Positions 40,838 to 50,619 of a stretch of DNA of 64,000 nucleotides are shown here, in pieces. The notes beneath the pieces were generated by a model, which ran no database searches, was not told the DNA's origin, and saw only the letters and a list, made by a program, of their open reading frames with translations. Each line of letters begins with the position of its first letter. Positions within the stretch are counted from its first letter, which is position 1. The stretch covers positions 304,733 to 368,732 of the forward strand of contig CAWCZO010000002.1 of NCBI GenBank assembly GCA_963800065.1. Direction: 5' to 3'. The position numbers and the translations under genes were made by a program. This stretch comes from CAWJFJ01 sp963800065. GTDB taxonomy: Bacteria; Actinomycetota; Acidimicrobiia; Acidimicrobiales; UBA8190.

Positions 40838-41977
40838 GTGCGAGCGGTCCACATCATCGGCCGGATGAACGTCGGTGGCCCGGCCGCCATGGTGACGGAG
40901 CTGGTGGACAATCTCGATGCCGACGTCCATCTCCTGGTGGGCGACGTGGACGTCGGGGAGGCCGACTTCCTCCTCCTCCACCCACCGTCGGTCGATGTGA
41001 TCCGCGTGGGCGGGCTCGGGCGGGCCGTGCGGCCGACCGACGACCTCCGCGCCCTGGCGGGCCTGGTCGGGCACCTGCGGAGGTTGCGACCGGACATCGT
41101 CCACACCCACACGGCCAAGGCCGGTGTCCTCGGTCGGACGGCCGCCGCCGTCGTCGGAGTGCGCTCCCGCGTTCACACCTTTCACGGTCATCTGCTCCAC
41201 GGCTATTTCTCTCCCGGAACCACGCGGGGCATCGTCGGGGCCGAGCGGGCCCTGGCCACCGTGACCGACCGGCTGGTCGCCGTCGGCAGGCGCGTTCGTG
41301 ACGATCTGCTCGGGGCCCGGATCGGCAGACCCGATCAGTTCGTCGTGATACCGCCCGGCGTGTCACCGTCCCCGCCGACGCCGGCGGGCGACGCGGCGCG
41401 TGGGGCTCTGGGCCTGCCCGGGGACGGGCCCGTGGTGGCCTACGTCGCCCGGCTCGCCCCGGTCAAGCGACCGGACCGGATGCTCGCCGTGGCCCGGGAG
41501 GTGCCCGGGGCCACGTTCGTCGTGGCCGGCGACGGCCCTCTTCACCACGGGCTGCTGGCGGGCGCGCCAACCAACGTACGGTTCCTCGGGTGGCGCTCCG
41601 ACATGGAGAACGTCTACGCCGCCGCCGACCTCGTCCTCCTGACGAGCGACAACGAGGGTATGCCGGTCACGCTGATCGAGGCGGCGCTGTGCGGAGTCCC
41701 GGCCGTGGCCACCGATGTGGGGAGCACCGGAGAGGTGGTGGTGAACGGTCGGACCGGTCTCACCGTCGCCGCCGACGCCGGCGCTCTGGCCGCCGCCGTC
41801 CGCGGGCTGTTGTCCGACGAGGGCCGACGACGGGAGATGGGGGGGCGGGCGCGGGACCGGGCCGTGGAGCTCTTCGGTGTCGATGCCATGACGGCGGCCC
41901 ACATGACGCTGTACGAGTCCCTGCTGGCGGCGCCGCCCTCGCGTCGCTTCGCCCGGTGGGCCGTGCGCCGCGGCTGA
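40838..41977 (+). CDS. GT4-family glycosyltransferase
   Basis: A 379-aa retaining GT-B glycosyltransferase that would add a sugar to a lipid-linked glycan at the cytoplasmic membrane face. The N-domain has the GG loop IIGRMNVGGPAAMVTELV and VHTHTAKAGVLGRTAA. The C-domain has VAYVARLAPVKRPD, GWRSDMENVYAAADLVLLTSDNEGMPVTLIEAALCGVPAVATDVG, with the E-x7-E type donor site. GTG 40838 starts the homologous region (VRAVHIIGRM). It opens the glycan cluster; donor and acceptor are unknown. Confidence 0.85.
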   Translation: MRAVHIIGRMNVGGPAAMVTELVDNLDADVHLLVGDVDVGEADFLLLHPPSVDVIRVGGLGRAVRPTDDLRALAGLVGHLRRLRPDIVHTHTAKAGVLGRTAAAVVGVRSRVHTFHGHLLHGYFSPGTTRGIVGAERALATVTDRLVAVGRRVRDDLLGARIGRPDQFVVIPPGVSPSPPTPAGDAARGALGLPGDGPVVAYVARLAPVKRPDRMLAVAREVPGATFVVAGDGPLHHGLLAGAPTNVRFLGWRSDMENVYAAADLVLLTSDNEGMPVTLIEAALCGVPAVATDVGSTGEVVVNGRTGLTVAADAGALAAAVRGLLSDEGRRREMGGRARDRAVELFGVDAMTAAHMTLYESLLAAPPSRRFARWAVRRG

Positions 41978-42001
41978 GTCGTGTGCCCGGGGCCGTCCTC
42001 T

Positions 42002-42013
42002 TGCCTAACATGG
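42002..42013 (+). promoter_or_regulatory. TGCCTAACATGG motif A (promoter-like)
   Basis: A 12-bp motif shared exactly with 45469-45480 and, inverted, 51932-51943. TAACAT could be a -10 box; the start codon of the WecA-like gene is 49 nt past the T of TAACAT. Confidence 0.5.
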
Positions 42014-42060
42014 CGTGAGGCCGCTGGAGGTTGGACGGGGTGGAGGAGGGGGGCCACCAT

Positions 42061-43212
42061 ATGTTTTCTCCGTCAGCCTGGGAGTACGCCGGCGTCCTGA
42101 TCACTTCCGTCGGCTTCACCGTCTTCCTGACCCCGCTGGCCTTCCGCCTGGCCCGGCGCCGCAACCTGATGGACGAGCCGGGACCGGGAAAGTCCCATGT
42201 CGAGGCCGTCCCCTATCTCGGCGGTGTGGCCATCGTCGTCACCTTCTCGGTGGTCATCCTGGCGGCGGCGTTGCTCCGGCCCGACGGGGCCGACACCAGG
42301 GCGCTGGCCGTCACCCTGGGCCTCGGGGTCGGCCTGGCCCTGTTGGGCCTCGTCGACGACCTCCGCGGACTGCCCGTCTGGTTGCGGATCGCCGTCGAGA
42401 TCGGTGCCGCCGTCGTGGTCTACGCCACGGGGACCCGGGCCCATCTGGCCGGGGCCGGACTGGGACTGGACGCACTGGTGACGGTGGTCTGGGTGGTCGG
42501 GATCACCAACGCCTTCAACCTGCTCGACAACATGGACGGGCTGTCGGCCGGTGTGGCCGCCATCGCGTCGTTCTGGTTCTTCGTCGTGAGTGTCGTGAAC
42601 GGGCAGTACTTCGTGGCCGTCCTGGCCCTCGCCCTCGTCGGGTGCGCGGCCGGCTTCCTCCGGCACAACCGCTACCCGGCCCGGATCTACATGGGTGACG
42701 CCGGGAGCCTCTACCTCGGCTTCGTCCTCTCCATCCTCGCTCTCCGCCTGCGTTCGTACGAGAGCCTGCGGTTGACCTTCCTGGTGCCCGTCATGATCCT
42801 GGCCGTCCCCATCTTCGACACGGCGCTGGTCGTCGTGTCCCGCTTGCTGCAGCGCCGGAGCCCGTTTCACGGCGGCCGGGACCACACCAGCCATCGACTC
42901 GTCTTCCTCGGCCTCCCCGTCCCGGCCGCCGTCGCCCTCATCTACGCCTTCACCATGGCCACCGGTTGGCTGGGGGTGATCATGTCCCAGGTCACGCGGG
43001 GGACCAGCTTCCTCCTGGCCGGATGGGTGGGAGCCATCGCCGCCTTCTTGGGCGTCCTGCTGGGGATGGTGCCCGTCTACGAGACCAGCCGCCGCCGTCA
43101 CTACATGCTCCAGGAGGTGAAGGCCCACGAGCCGGAGCCGCCACCTCCGTCCGAACCGGGTCCCCGCCTCCCGGGATTCGACGACGAGACCCCCGAGGAC
43201 CGAAGCGCCTGA
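42061..43212 (+). CDS. WecA/TagO-like polyprenyl-phosphate sugar-1-P transferase
   Basis: A polytopic (about 10-11 TM) enzyme that starts glycan assembly by moving a HexNAc-1-phosphate from UDP-sugar to undecaprenyl phosphate. Motifs of the MraY/WecA superfamily are intact: LVDDLRG, NAFNLLDNMDGLSAG, YMGDAGSLYLGF and the HGGRDHTSHR loop. The C-terminal ~45 residues are a cytoplasmic acidic/Pro-rich tail. ATG 42061 has GGAGGAGGGG at 42042-42051. It ends flush against the convergent O-antigen-ligase-like gene. In mycobacteria, the WecA homolog starts arabinogalactan; here the cluster suggests a surface polysaccharide. Confidence 0.88.
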   Translation: MFSPSAWEYAGVLITSVGFTVFLTPLAFRLARRRNLMDEPGPGKSHVEAVPYLGGVAIVVTFSVVILAAALLRPDGADTRALAVTLGLGVGLALLGLVDDLRGLPVWLRIAVEIGAAVVVYATGTRAHLAGAGLGLDALVTVVWVVGITNAFNLLDNMDGLSAGVAAIASFWFFVVSVVNGQYFVAVLALALVGCAAGFLRHNRYPARIYMGDAGSLYLGFVLSILALRLRSYESLRLTFLVPVMILAVPIFDTALVVVSRLLQRRSPFHGGRDHTSHRLVFLGLPVPAAVALIYAFTMATGWLGVIMSQVTRGTSFLLAGWVGAIAAFLGVLLGMVPVYETSRRRHYMLQEVKAHEPEPPPPSEPGPRLPGFDDETPEDRSA

Positions 43213-45447
43213 TCAGCGGTGGCCCAGTGCCTTCTGAACCGATCTGATCAGGGGCGCCACCTTGGCGTTGAGCGGATCGTCCTGTTGAGCCCGCCGGAAG
43301 GCGGCCAGGGCCGAACGGAGTAGGGCCGGGTTGGAGTGCTCCACGCCGGCCAAGGTGGCCAGCGCGCTCCCGTAGGTGGTCAGCGCATTGGCGTTGTCAC
43401 CGTCGAGAGCCACCTCGTGCGCCAGGAATCCCACCCCGTCGCGCAGGATGGCCGGCGCGTCGGCGGCCCGGGGGTCGCGGAGGTAGGTGGTGGTGGCCGA
43501 CCGACCGAGAGCAGCGAAGTACGACGGCTCCCAGGGGTCCAGCTGCGTGGCCCGCTCCAGGGAGTTCAGCGTGGACACCCGCTCCTGATGGTCGGCCCGC
43601 CACAGGGCGTCGGCTCTCCAGAACGTCAACCCCAGCGCGGTGAGCCCCACCAGGGCGGCGACCACCGTCGCAGCGGCCCGCCGCAGGTCCCGCCGCGCCT
43701 GGGACGTCGATCGCCCGTAGGCCCCGACGGGAGCGGCGTGCCCCGGGTAGTCGGGGTCCTGCTCCGCCGTCGGCGCCTCGTCCACGGCATCGGCGTGACG
43801 GAGGCGGAACGGGGACCATAGCAAGGTGGCCACCGGCCAGATGCCGCGATTGGCCGTCCCCATCAGTCCCAGGACCACGAACACGGTGAAGAGCGTCGCC
43901 ACCTGTTCCACGTCGAAGCAGGCCTGGACGAAATAGGCCACCAGGGCGGCCATCAGCGCCACCGCCAAGATCCTCCGGACGTCATCGGGCCCGGGACCGG
44001 GATCGCCGGTCGCCGCCCGAGCGGCCGGCTGACGGCGCAGCGAGCGCCACGCCCGTGCCCCCCAGGCGACGGCCCAGGCCAGCAGGGCCACGATGAGCAG
44101 GAGGCCGGGCACACCTTCGTTGGCCAGCCACGAGAGGAAGATGTTGTGGACGCCGTTCACGAAGTAGCTGCTGCCCAGGGTCTTGGCCAAGGCGGCGTCC
44201 TGGTACCGGGTGTAGGTGACGGCGAAGGTGTCGGGACCGGTCCCCACGATGAGATGGTGTCCGGCCAGACGCAGCGCCGCCGACCAGTAGCCGTAGCGTT
44301 GGGAGACCGAGCTCCCCGCTCCGAACCGCAACAGCGCCGAGGCCTTGGCCCCGAGGAAGCGGCTCCCGCCAGCGATGAGGACGACGGCCACGATGAGTCC
44401 GCCCGCGGCCGTCAGGGCCACCGTCCGGACCCGGGCCCGGATCCGCGGGAGCAGTCCCACCACCAGGACGGCGCCGGCGGCCAGGCCCCCCAACCATGCC
44501 CCGCGGGCCGCCGTCTGCAACAGCAGGACGAGGAGGAGCGCCACCCATCCCCATACGGCGACGCGAACGGGCCGGCTCTTGGCCAGCAGCGCCGTGGCCA
44601 CACCGAAAGGCAGCACGGTGACGAGGAAGCCCCCCAGATGGTTGGGATTCCCGAAACTGGAGAAGACGTTGTGGAAGGCGTTGTGCCAGGGCACGAAATC
44701 GATGTTCGAACCCTTGTGGATGTCGAAGCCGTAGAGCTGGATGGCCCCGTAGACGAGGACCGGAACGGTGGACGCCACGAGCACTCGGAAAACGGCGGGA
44801 AGCGCGTCGAAGGTGAAGCTCTCGGCCAGTCCCGACGTGAGGACGGCGACGGCGGCCAAGAGGAGGAATCCCTCGTACGTGCCGTAGCGCCCGACGAAGC
44901 TCTGCCGGGGTTCGACGCTCGTCAACGTGGTGATCCCGAACCAGACGACGATGGCCACGAGCACCCACTGCAGTCCGTTCACCAGACGACGGGGCCGCCA
45001 ACCGTTCCAGGCGGCGTCGACGGCCCAGACGGCCACCAGAAGCACGGCCGCCACGACGAGCACGACCAGTCGGGGCAGGTTCTCGATCTCGATGGTGCTC
45101 GGATCGAAGAGGGACGGTATGGCCACCAGGACGACGACCAGGACGACCTGGCGGAGGCGCAGCAGGGGATGGGCCGGTCCCACCGACCGGAGTTGCTCGA
45201 GGCTGAAGAACAGGGCCCCGGCTATGGCCGAGAGGAAGAAACACAGCGGGACCGAGCGGATGGCACCTCCGGCCCGCAACACGAAGAAGAGGACGGTGGC
45301 GGCCACCCATGCCCACACCCAGGCGGGCCATGACGGCACGGTCCGACGAGGAGCGACGGCCTGGCGCGCCCGGGGCGTCCGCCGTGTCTCGACGCGTCGT
45401 TGTGGAGGGCGGCCCTTCGGACGCTGCTTCTTCTTCGGGGCAGCCAC
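43213..45447 (-). CDS. O-antigen-ligase-like membrane protein with TPR tail
   Basis: A 744-aa protein: a basic N-terminal tail (MAAPKKKQRPKGRPPQRR), then about 12 hydrophobic segments with a Wzy_C/WaaL-type core containing GNPNHLGGFLVTVLPF and a large periplasmic loop (ARGAWLGG ... YGYWSAALRLAGHHLIVGTGPDTF). After the last TM (~600) comes an extracytoplasmic TPR-like tail (LDPWEPSYFAALGRSA, DPLNAKVAPLIRSVQKAL). Such proteins transfer or polymerise lipid-linked glycans. The stop is flush with the stop of the convergent WecA-like gene. Acceptor and sugar are unknown. Confidence 0.78.
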   Translation of the reverse strand: MAAPKKKQRPKGRPPQRRVETRRTPRARQAVAPRRTVPSWPAWVWAWVAATVLFFVLRAGGAIRSVPLCFFLSAIAGALFFSLEQLRSVGPAHPLLRLRQVVLVVVLVAIPSLFDPSTIEIENLPRLVVLVVAAVLLVAVWAVDAAWNGWRPRRLVNGLQWVLVAIVVWFGITTLTSVEPRQSFVGRYGTYEGFLLLAAVAVLTSGLAESFTFDALPAVFRVLVASTVPVLVYGAIQLYGFDIHKGSNIDFVPWHNAFHNVFSSFGNPNHLGGFLVTVLPFGVATALLAKSRPVRVAVWGWVALLLVLLLQTAARGAWLGGLAAGAVLVVGLLPRIRARVRTVALTAAGGLIVAVVLIAGGSRFLGAKASALLRFGAGSSVSQRYGYWSAALRLAGHHLIVGTGPDTFAVTYTRYQDAALAKTLGSSYFVNGVHNIFLSWLANEGVPGLLLIVALLAWAVAWGARAWRSLRRQPAARAATGDPGPGPDDVRRILAVALMAALVAYFVQACFDVEQVATLFTVFVVLGLMGTANRGIWPVATLLWSPFRLRHADAVDEAPTAEQDPDYPGHAAPVGAYGRSTSQARRDLRRAAATVVAALVGLTALGLTFWRADALWRADHQERVSTLNSLERATQLDPWEPSYFAALGRSATTTYLRDPRAADAPAILRDGVGFLAHEVALDGDNANALTTYGSALATLAGVEHSNPALLRSALAAFRRAQQDDPLNAKVAPLIRSVQKALGHR

Positions 45448-45468
45448 TGCCTCAAGATAGTTGTGATT

Positions 45469-45480
45469 TGCCTAACATGG
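45469..45480 (+). promoter_or_regulatory. TGCCTAACATGG motif B (promoter-like)
   Basis: Identical to motif A; TAACAT ends 48 nt before GTG 45527 of the 4,6-dehydratase-like gene, almost the same spacing as motif A. It sits between two divergent genes. Confidence 0.5.
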
Positions 45481-45526
45481 TGGCCCAGGTGCCGACGTTC
45501 CGGATGGGGACTAGGGGGGTGTCGAG

Positions 45527-46519
45527 GTGGGTTCCGCAACCGGATTCTGGTCGAACCGGTCGGTGCTCGTCACCGGCGGATGCGGCTTCATCGGGTCGCA
45601 TCTGGTGGAGTCGCTCCTGGCCGACGGAGCCCGTGTCCGCGTCCTGGATCTCTACACGTCGAATTCCGATCTCGGCCACCTGAGCGGGGTGAAGGATCCC
45701 GGGCTCGACGTGTTGTTGGGTGACGTGGCCGACGTGTACTTCACCCGTTCCGCCCTGCGCGGCGTCGACACCGTTTTCCACCTGGCGGCCCTGATCGGGA
45801 TCCCGTACTCGTATGTGGCGCCCGCCCACTACGTCCGGACGAACGTGGAAGGGACCCTGGCGGTCCTCGAAGGAGCGCGGGGCGAGGGGTGCCGACGTGT
45901 CGTGCACATGTCGACGTCGGAGACGTACGGCAACGCCCGCTACTCACCGATGGACGAGGGCCATCCCACCGTCGCCCAGTCGCCCTACGCCGCCACCAAG
46001 GCGGGGGCGGACCAACTGGCGACCAGCTACTGGACGTCGTTCGGGCTACCGGTGGCCGTGTGCCGGGCCTTCAACACCTTCGGGCCCCGGCAGTCCCTGC
46101 GGGCCGTCATCCCGACGGTGCTGTCGCAGGCCCTGTACTCCGAGGAGATCAGCGTCGGTTCGCTCACGCCCGTCCGGGACATGAATTACGTGTCCGACAC
46201 GGTCGCCGGTCTCCTGGCCGTGGGGGTCACCGAAGGAATCGAAGGCGAACTGTTCAACATCGGGTCGGGAATCGGGCGTTCGGTGGCCGAGATGATCGAC
46301 GTGATCCAGGCGGTGGCGGGGGTCGACAAACCGGTGCGGTCGCTCGACGAACGGGTCCGGCCCGACCGCAGCGAGGTGGCCGAGCTGATTTGTGACATCT
46401 CCAAGGCGACGGAGATCCTCGGCTACCGGCCCACCGTCGCCTTCGAGGCGGGGATCGCCGCCGTGCGTGACTACCTGATCGAGCATCGGCCCGCCGATCC
46501 GTCGCTGTACCACATCTGA
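45527..46519 (+). CDS. LegB-like NAD-dependent nucleotide-sugar 4,6-dehydratase
   Basis: A 330-aa extended SDR. The Rossmann motif is VLVTGGCGFIGSHLV; the active site has ST-S-ETYG and YAATK (YxxxK). The stretch HLAALIGIPYSYVAPAHYVRTN is characteristic of LegB-like 4,6-dehydratases or epimerases acting on UDP- or GDP-HexNAc donors. It is followed by a nucleotidyltransferase and another SDR in a tight run, so together they likely make one activated deoxy or amino sugar. GTG 45527 follows motif B by 46 nt. Substrate is inferred from similarity only. Confidence 0.78.
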   Translation: MGSATGFWSNRSVLVTGGCGFIGSHLVESLLADGARVRVLDLYTSNSDLGHLSGVKDPGLDVLLGDVADVYFTRSALRGVDTVFHLAALIGIPYSYVAPAHYVRTNVEGTLAVLEGARGEGCRRVVHMSTSETYGNARYSPMDEGHPTVAQSPYAATKAGADQLATSYWTSFGLPVAVCRAFNTFGPRQSLRAVIPTVLSQALYSEEISVGSLTPVRDMNYVSDTVAGLLAVGVTEGIEGELFNIGSGIGRSVAEMIDVIQAVAGVDKPVRSLDERVRPDRSEVAELICDISKATEILGYRPTVAFEAGIAAVRDYLIEHRPADPSLYHI

Positions 46520-46520
46520 C

Positions 46521-47243
46521 ATGGCCGCCCCCCGCGTGCAGGCGGTGGTCCTGGCCGGCGGGGAAGGTCGGCGCCTGCGCCCGTTCACCTGGGTCATCCC
46601 GAAGCCGCTGGTCCCGGTGGACGACATGCCCATCCTCGAGATCCTCCTACGTCAACTGGCCCGCGACGGCTTCGACGGTGTGACGCTGGCCGTGGGGTAT
46701 CTGGCGGCACTGATCCGGACCTACTGCGGGGACGGGTCGCAGTGGGGTCTCGCCCTCGACTACCTGGCCGAGGAGAAGCCGCTGGGGACGGCCGGCTTCT
46801 TGGCCAACCTGCCCGCCGGTGACGGTGACCGGATCCTGGTGGTCAACGGCGACACCTTGACCGACCTCGACTTCGCCGAGTTCTCCCGCTCCCACGACCC
46901 GAGGGACGCGGCCAGCATCTGCGCCTATCCCCGTTCCGTGGAGATCGACTTCGGCCTCCTGCACTTCGACGACGAGAAGAGGCTGGTGCGTTACGAGGAG
47001 AAGCCCGTCCTCTCCCAGCACGTGAGCATGGGCGTCAATGTTCTCTCCCGGTGGGCGGTGGACCGTTACGTCCGGCCGGGGGAGAGGCTCGACATGCCCG
47101 AGCTCCTGGGCCGGATGATCGACGACGACGCCACCGTCCGCGTGGTGAGCCCGGACATCTTCTGGCTCGACCTCGGCCGTCCCGAGGATCTCGAACGGGC
47201 CAACGAGATCTTCCGCGTCGAGCGGGCCCGATTCCTGCCCTGA
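46521..47243 (+). CDS. Sugar-1-phosphate nucleotidyltransferase
   Basis: A 240-aa NTP_transferase that would activate a sugar-1-phosphate. AVVLAGGEGRRLRPFTWVIPKPLVPVDD is the nucleotide and pyrophosphorylase signature; VNGDTLTDLDF carries the metal aspartate, EEKPVLSQHVSMGVNVL the sugar site. It is shorter than RmlA and lacks an acyltransferase tail, resembling the LegF/HddC/mannose-1-P guanylyltransferase branch. ATG 46521 follows the dehydratase stop by one base; its TGA overlaps the next ATG. Confidence 0.83.
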   Translation: MAAPRVQAVVLAGGEGRRLRPFTWVIPKPLVPVDDMPILEILLRQLARDGFDGVTLAVGYLAALIRTYCGDGSQWGLALDYLAEEKPLGTAGFLANLPAGDGDRILVVNGDTLTDLDFAEFSRSHDPRDAASICAYPRSVEIDFGLLHFDDEKRLVRYEEKPVLSQHVSMGVNVLSRWAVDRYVRPGERLDMPELLGRMIDDDATVRVVSPDIFWLDLGRPEDLERANEIFRVERARFLP

Positions 47244-48145
47244 TGGGCACTGTTCTGGTGACGGGAGCGTCGGGCCTGATCGGGAGGAGGGTGGTACCAC
47301 TGTTGAGGGAGAAGGGCTGGGACGTGCTGACGTCGGGTCGTCGTGATCCCGGCCATCCCGCCGACGTGACCCGTCCGGGATCCCTGGCGGCGTTGCTGGA
47401 GTCGTCGGACCCCGACGTCGTGGTCCATCTGGCCGGAGGTGCCGTCCCGCCGGACGTGAGCACCTGGGAGCTCAATCTCCTGCCCAGCGTCGAGCTCCTC
47501 CACGCCGCCGCCCGGGCCACCCGCCGGCCGCGCGTGGTGCTGATCGGTTCCGCCGCCGAGTACGGCGTCGACGGGGACCGTGTCACGGAGGAGACTCCGG
47601 CCCATCCCGCCTCCGACTACGGCCGGGCCAAATACGTCCAGACCCTCTGTGCCAAGGCGTTCCACGAGACCGGTGCCGAGGTCCTCGTGGTCCGTCCCTT
47701 CAACGTCGTGGCACCGGACCTCCCGCCGTCCAGCGCCCTCGGAAACCTCCGGGCCCAGGTGATGGCCTGCCGGCCGGCGACGTCCTGTGTGGTCCGTTGC
47801 GGGCGCCTCGACGTGGTCCGTGATTTCGTGACGGCCGACTTCGTGGCCCTGGCCCTCGTGACGTGCCTGGATGTATGGCCCGGGGTCCCCGTGCTGAACA
47901 TCGCCTCCGGACACGGGATCGCCCTGGGCGACGTGTTCGACGCCTTCGGCGCCGCCATGGGGATGGAGCTCCGGTACCGCCCCGCCCCCGAGCTCTTGGC
48001 CATCGAAGCGCCGGACCGGCTGACCGCCGACCCGGCGGCGCTCGAGGCGGCCACCGCTCTACGCTGCGAGGTCGACGCCCACCTACTGGCTCGCGAGCTG
48101 GCCGGTCCCGATGGGTCCCCATCGAGCCACGGAGAAGCCCAGTGA
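47243..48145 (+). CDS. NAD-dependent epimerase/reductase (SDR)
   Basis: A 300-aa extended SDR with TVLVTGASGLIGRRVVPLL at the N-terminus and a YGRAK active-site motif (YxxxK) after SAAEYG. It is shorter in the C-terminal substrate domain than classic UDP-Glc epimerases, resembling RmlD-like or GDP-4-keto-sugar reductases. It overlaps both neighbours by 1-4 nt. It likely finishes the nucleotide sugar begun by the 45527 gene. Confidence 0.75.
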   Translation: MGTVLVTGASGLIGRRVVPLLREKGWDVLTSGRRDPGHPADVTRPGSLAALLESSDPDVVVHLAGGAVPPDVSTWELNLLPSVELLHAAARATRRPRVVLIGSAAEYGVDGDRVTEETPAHPASDYGRAKYVQTLCAKAFHETGAEVLVVRPFNVVAPDLPPSSALGNLRAQVMACRPATSCVVRCGRLDVVRDFVTADFVALALVTCLDVWPGVPVLNIASGHGIALGDVFDAFGAAMGMELRYRPAPELLAIEAPDRLTADPAALEAATALRCEVDAHLLARELAGPDGSPSSHGEAQ

Positions 48146-50460
48146 CCGACGATGCCCGACCATCGCCGGACCGCCATTCTCCCCAGGAGTGGCGCGCCGA
48201 GGAGGATCGGCTCAAGAAGGAGCTGGCCGCCGTCAGGGAGGCCCTCCTGGCCGAACGCCGGGAGCACCGGGTCACCCGGTCGCACTTCGAGGACCTGAAC
48301 CGCCAGATCACCGAGGTCTTCGACTCCACCTCCTGGAAGGCCGGCGCCCCCATACGTGTCCTCGGGAACCTCCGGCGCCGGTCGGCCGTCCTGTCCCGAC
48401 TGGTGGGCGCCATGAACAGGCGCCGGTTGACCACCACGTGGCGCCTGTTACGTCAGGGCGACCTGGCCACCATCAGGCAACGCCTGACCGTGGTGGGGAG
48501 CGCGACGGTCCCGTCCGTACGGATCCGTCACCACCGCCGCGTCACCCAGGAGCGGTGGCCGCCCGGCGACCCTCTGGTGAGTGTGGTCGTCGTCTGTTTC
48601 AATTACGGCCGCTACGTGGGGGAGGCCGTCGAGTCGGTTCTGTCCCAGACGGCCTCCGGTGTCGAGATCATCGTCGTGGACGGCGGATCGGACGACCCCG
48701 AGACGGTGAGGGTCCTGCGGGAGCTGGCCCGGACGTGGCCCGCCCGGGTGCAGGTCCTGTTCCGGGAGGGCCGCCACCTGGTGGGAGACAACCGCAACTT
48801 CGGGATCGCCCGCGCCCGGGGGAAGTACATCTGCTGCCTCGATGCCGATGACCGTCTGTCGCCCGTCTACCTGGAAGTGGCCCTCTTCCTGCTCGAGAAC
48901 CACGCCTACGACCTGGTGTCGACGACCATCGCCTGCTTCGGTGAGGGCGACGAGGTCTTCGGACTCCTCCGGTTCCCCGACCTGGGCGACATGATGAGGG
49001 CCAACAACGTCAGCACCGTCGGTGTCTTTCGCCGAGCCCACTGGGAACGGTCCGGGGGGTTCGTCGACACCGGGCTGGCCGGTGACTACACCTACGAGGA
49101 CTGGCGCTTCTGGATGCGTCTCGCCGCCCTGGGTGCACGGATCGCCAATATCGAACAGCCCCTGTTCCACTACCGCCGCCACGGTGTCCACAGCATCAGC
49201 AACCAGTCGGGATCGGTGGTGGACATGGCCGTCCAGAGGACGTCCATCGTCGCCGACAACGAGGACGTCATCACGGCGAAGGCGCTGTCGCTGTCGCGTC
49301 GTCGGAAGGAGACCGAGTACGAGGTCGTCGACGGAACCGTCAACCTGCTGCCCCCCGATGCGGAGCACCGTTTCACCGTCCTGTTGACGCTGCCGTTCTT
49401 CCTCGTCGGCGGGGCCGAGCGGTTGATCAGCGGCGTCATCCGTTTCCTGGCCGACCAGGGGATCCGGGTGGTGGTCGTCACCACCGTCCGCACGGCGCCC
49501 GATATCGACGGCGATTCGGCCGGCTGGTTCACCGCCGTCGCCAGCGAGGTCTTCCAGTTGCCCTTGCTCCTGGAGCAGCGGCGGTGGGCCGACTTCGTCC
49601 GCTACCTGATCGTCTCACGCCGGGTGGACGTCCTCTGGCAGATCGGTTCGGAGTTCGTCTACCGGCTGCTGCCCGAGTTGAAGATGGAGTTCCCGTCCCT
49701 CGGCGTCGTCGACCAGCTGTTCAACACCGGCGTCCACGCCCAGAGCAACCGTCTCCAGCGTGCATGGATCGACGCCACCGTGGTGGAGAACGAGGAGGTG
49801 GAACGCTGGTTGCTCGACCACGGCGACGCTCCCGGGCGGATCCGGCGCATCGGGAGCGCCGTCGACACCTCGCACTACGCACCGCTCGAGGAAAAGGATC
49901 TCCCCGACGAGAAGCCCCCGCTGGTCGTCGGCTTCTCGGGCCGGATCTCGGAGGAGAAGGGGCCCGACCTGTTCGTCGATCTGGCGTCGCGTCTGCGCGA
50001 CCGCGAGGCACGGTTCGTCATGACCGGGGCGGGACCGATGGACGCCAGCACCCGGAGGCGGGCCGGCCGCCTGAGGCTCGACGCCACTTTGGAATTCCGA
50101 GGTGTCGTCTCCGACATCGCCGACCATCTGCGTCATCTCGACGTCCTGGTGCTGCCCTCAAGACAGGACGGCCGTCCCGTGGTGGTCCTGGAGGCGCTCG
50201 CCTCGGGCGTCCCCGTGGTGGCCGCCCGACTGGGTGGGATACCGGAAATGGTGGACGACGGCGTCAACGGATTCCTGTGCCCACCGGGCGACGTCGCCGC
50301 CATGGCGGCCTGTATCGACCGTCTCATCGCCGATCGTCAGCTGCTGGCCACCATGAAGCGAAACGCCCGCCGCTACGCCGTCGACCAACTTGATGCCAGC
50401 GTCATGAACCGTCTCTATCTCTCGGTCCTCAAGAACGTCGCTCGATCATCGAGATACTGA
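48142..50460 (+). CDS. Fused GT2-GT4 glycosyltransferase
   Basis: A 772-aa bifunctional transferase. Residues ~20-65 form a charged coiled coil (EEDRLKKELAAVREALLAERR). A GT-A (GT2) domain at ~150-390 starts SVVVVCFNYGRYVGEAVESVLSQT and has DADD in ICCLDADDRLSPVY. A GT-B (GT4) domain at ~420-765 has FFLVGGAERLI and the donor block VLPSRQDGRPVVVLEALASGVPVVAARLGG. Both catalytic cores look intact, suggesting two consecutive sugar additions. GTG 48142 overlaps the preceding stop. Linkages are unknown. Confidence 0.85.
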   Translation: MTDDARPSPDRHSPQEWRAEEDRLKKELAAVREALLAERREHRVTRSHFEDLNRQITEVFDSTSWKAGAPIRVLGNLRRRSAVLSRLVGAMNRRRLTTTWRLLRQGDLATIRQRLTVVGSATVPSVRIRHHRRVTQERWPPGDPLVSVVVVCFNYGRYVGEAVESVLSQTASGVEIIVVDGGSDDPETVRVLRELARTWPARVQVLFREGRHLVGDNRNFGIARARGKYICCLDADDRLSPVYLEVALFLLENHAYDLVSTTIACFGEGDEVFGLLRFPDLGDMMRANNVSTVGVFRRAHWERSGGFVDTGLAGDYTYEDWRFWMRLAALGARIANIEQPLFHYRRHGVHSISNQSGSVVDMAVQRTSIVADNEDVITAKALSLSRRRKETEYEVVDGTVNLLPPDAEHRFTVLLTLPFFLVGGAERLISGVIRFLADQGIRVVVVTTVRTAPDIDGDSAGWFTAVASEVFQLPLLLEQRRWADFVRYLIVSRRVDVLWQIGSEFVYRLLPELKMEFPSLGVVDQLFNTGVHAQSNRLQRAWIDATVVENEEVERWLLDHGDAPGRIRRIGSAVDTSHYAPLEEKDLPDEKPPLVVGFSGRISEEKGPDLFVDLASRLRDREARFVMTGAGPMDASTRRRAGRLRLDATLEFRGVVSDIADHLRHLDVLVLPSRQDGRPVVVLEALASGVPVVAARLGGIPEMVDDGVNGFLCPPGDVAAMAACIDRLIADRQLLATMKRNARRYAVDQLDASVMNRLYLSVLKNVARSSRY

Positions 50461-50562
50461 TCGATGCCGTGTCTGGTCGGCCAATGCATGACTCCCGACC
50501 GAGAAGTAGATTACGACCGCACCTCGAACCAGCTTGCGCCTCCGGTCATGGATTTTCTCGCG

Positions 50563-50572
50563 TCTATCATGG
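50563..50572 (+). promoter_or_regulatory. Variant TATCATGG promoter-like box before sulfotransferase
   Basis: TCTATCATGG resembles the TAACATGG part of motifs A and B and lies at nearly the same distance: 49 nt between the hexamer and TTG 50620. Confidence 0.35.
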
Positions 50573-50619
50573 GATGAACGGACCCACTGTTGGGTAGGTC
50601 CGGGGAGGAGGAAGTCGCG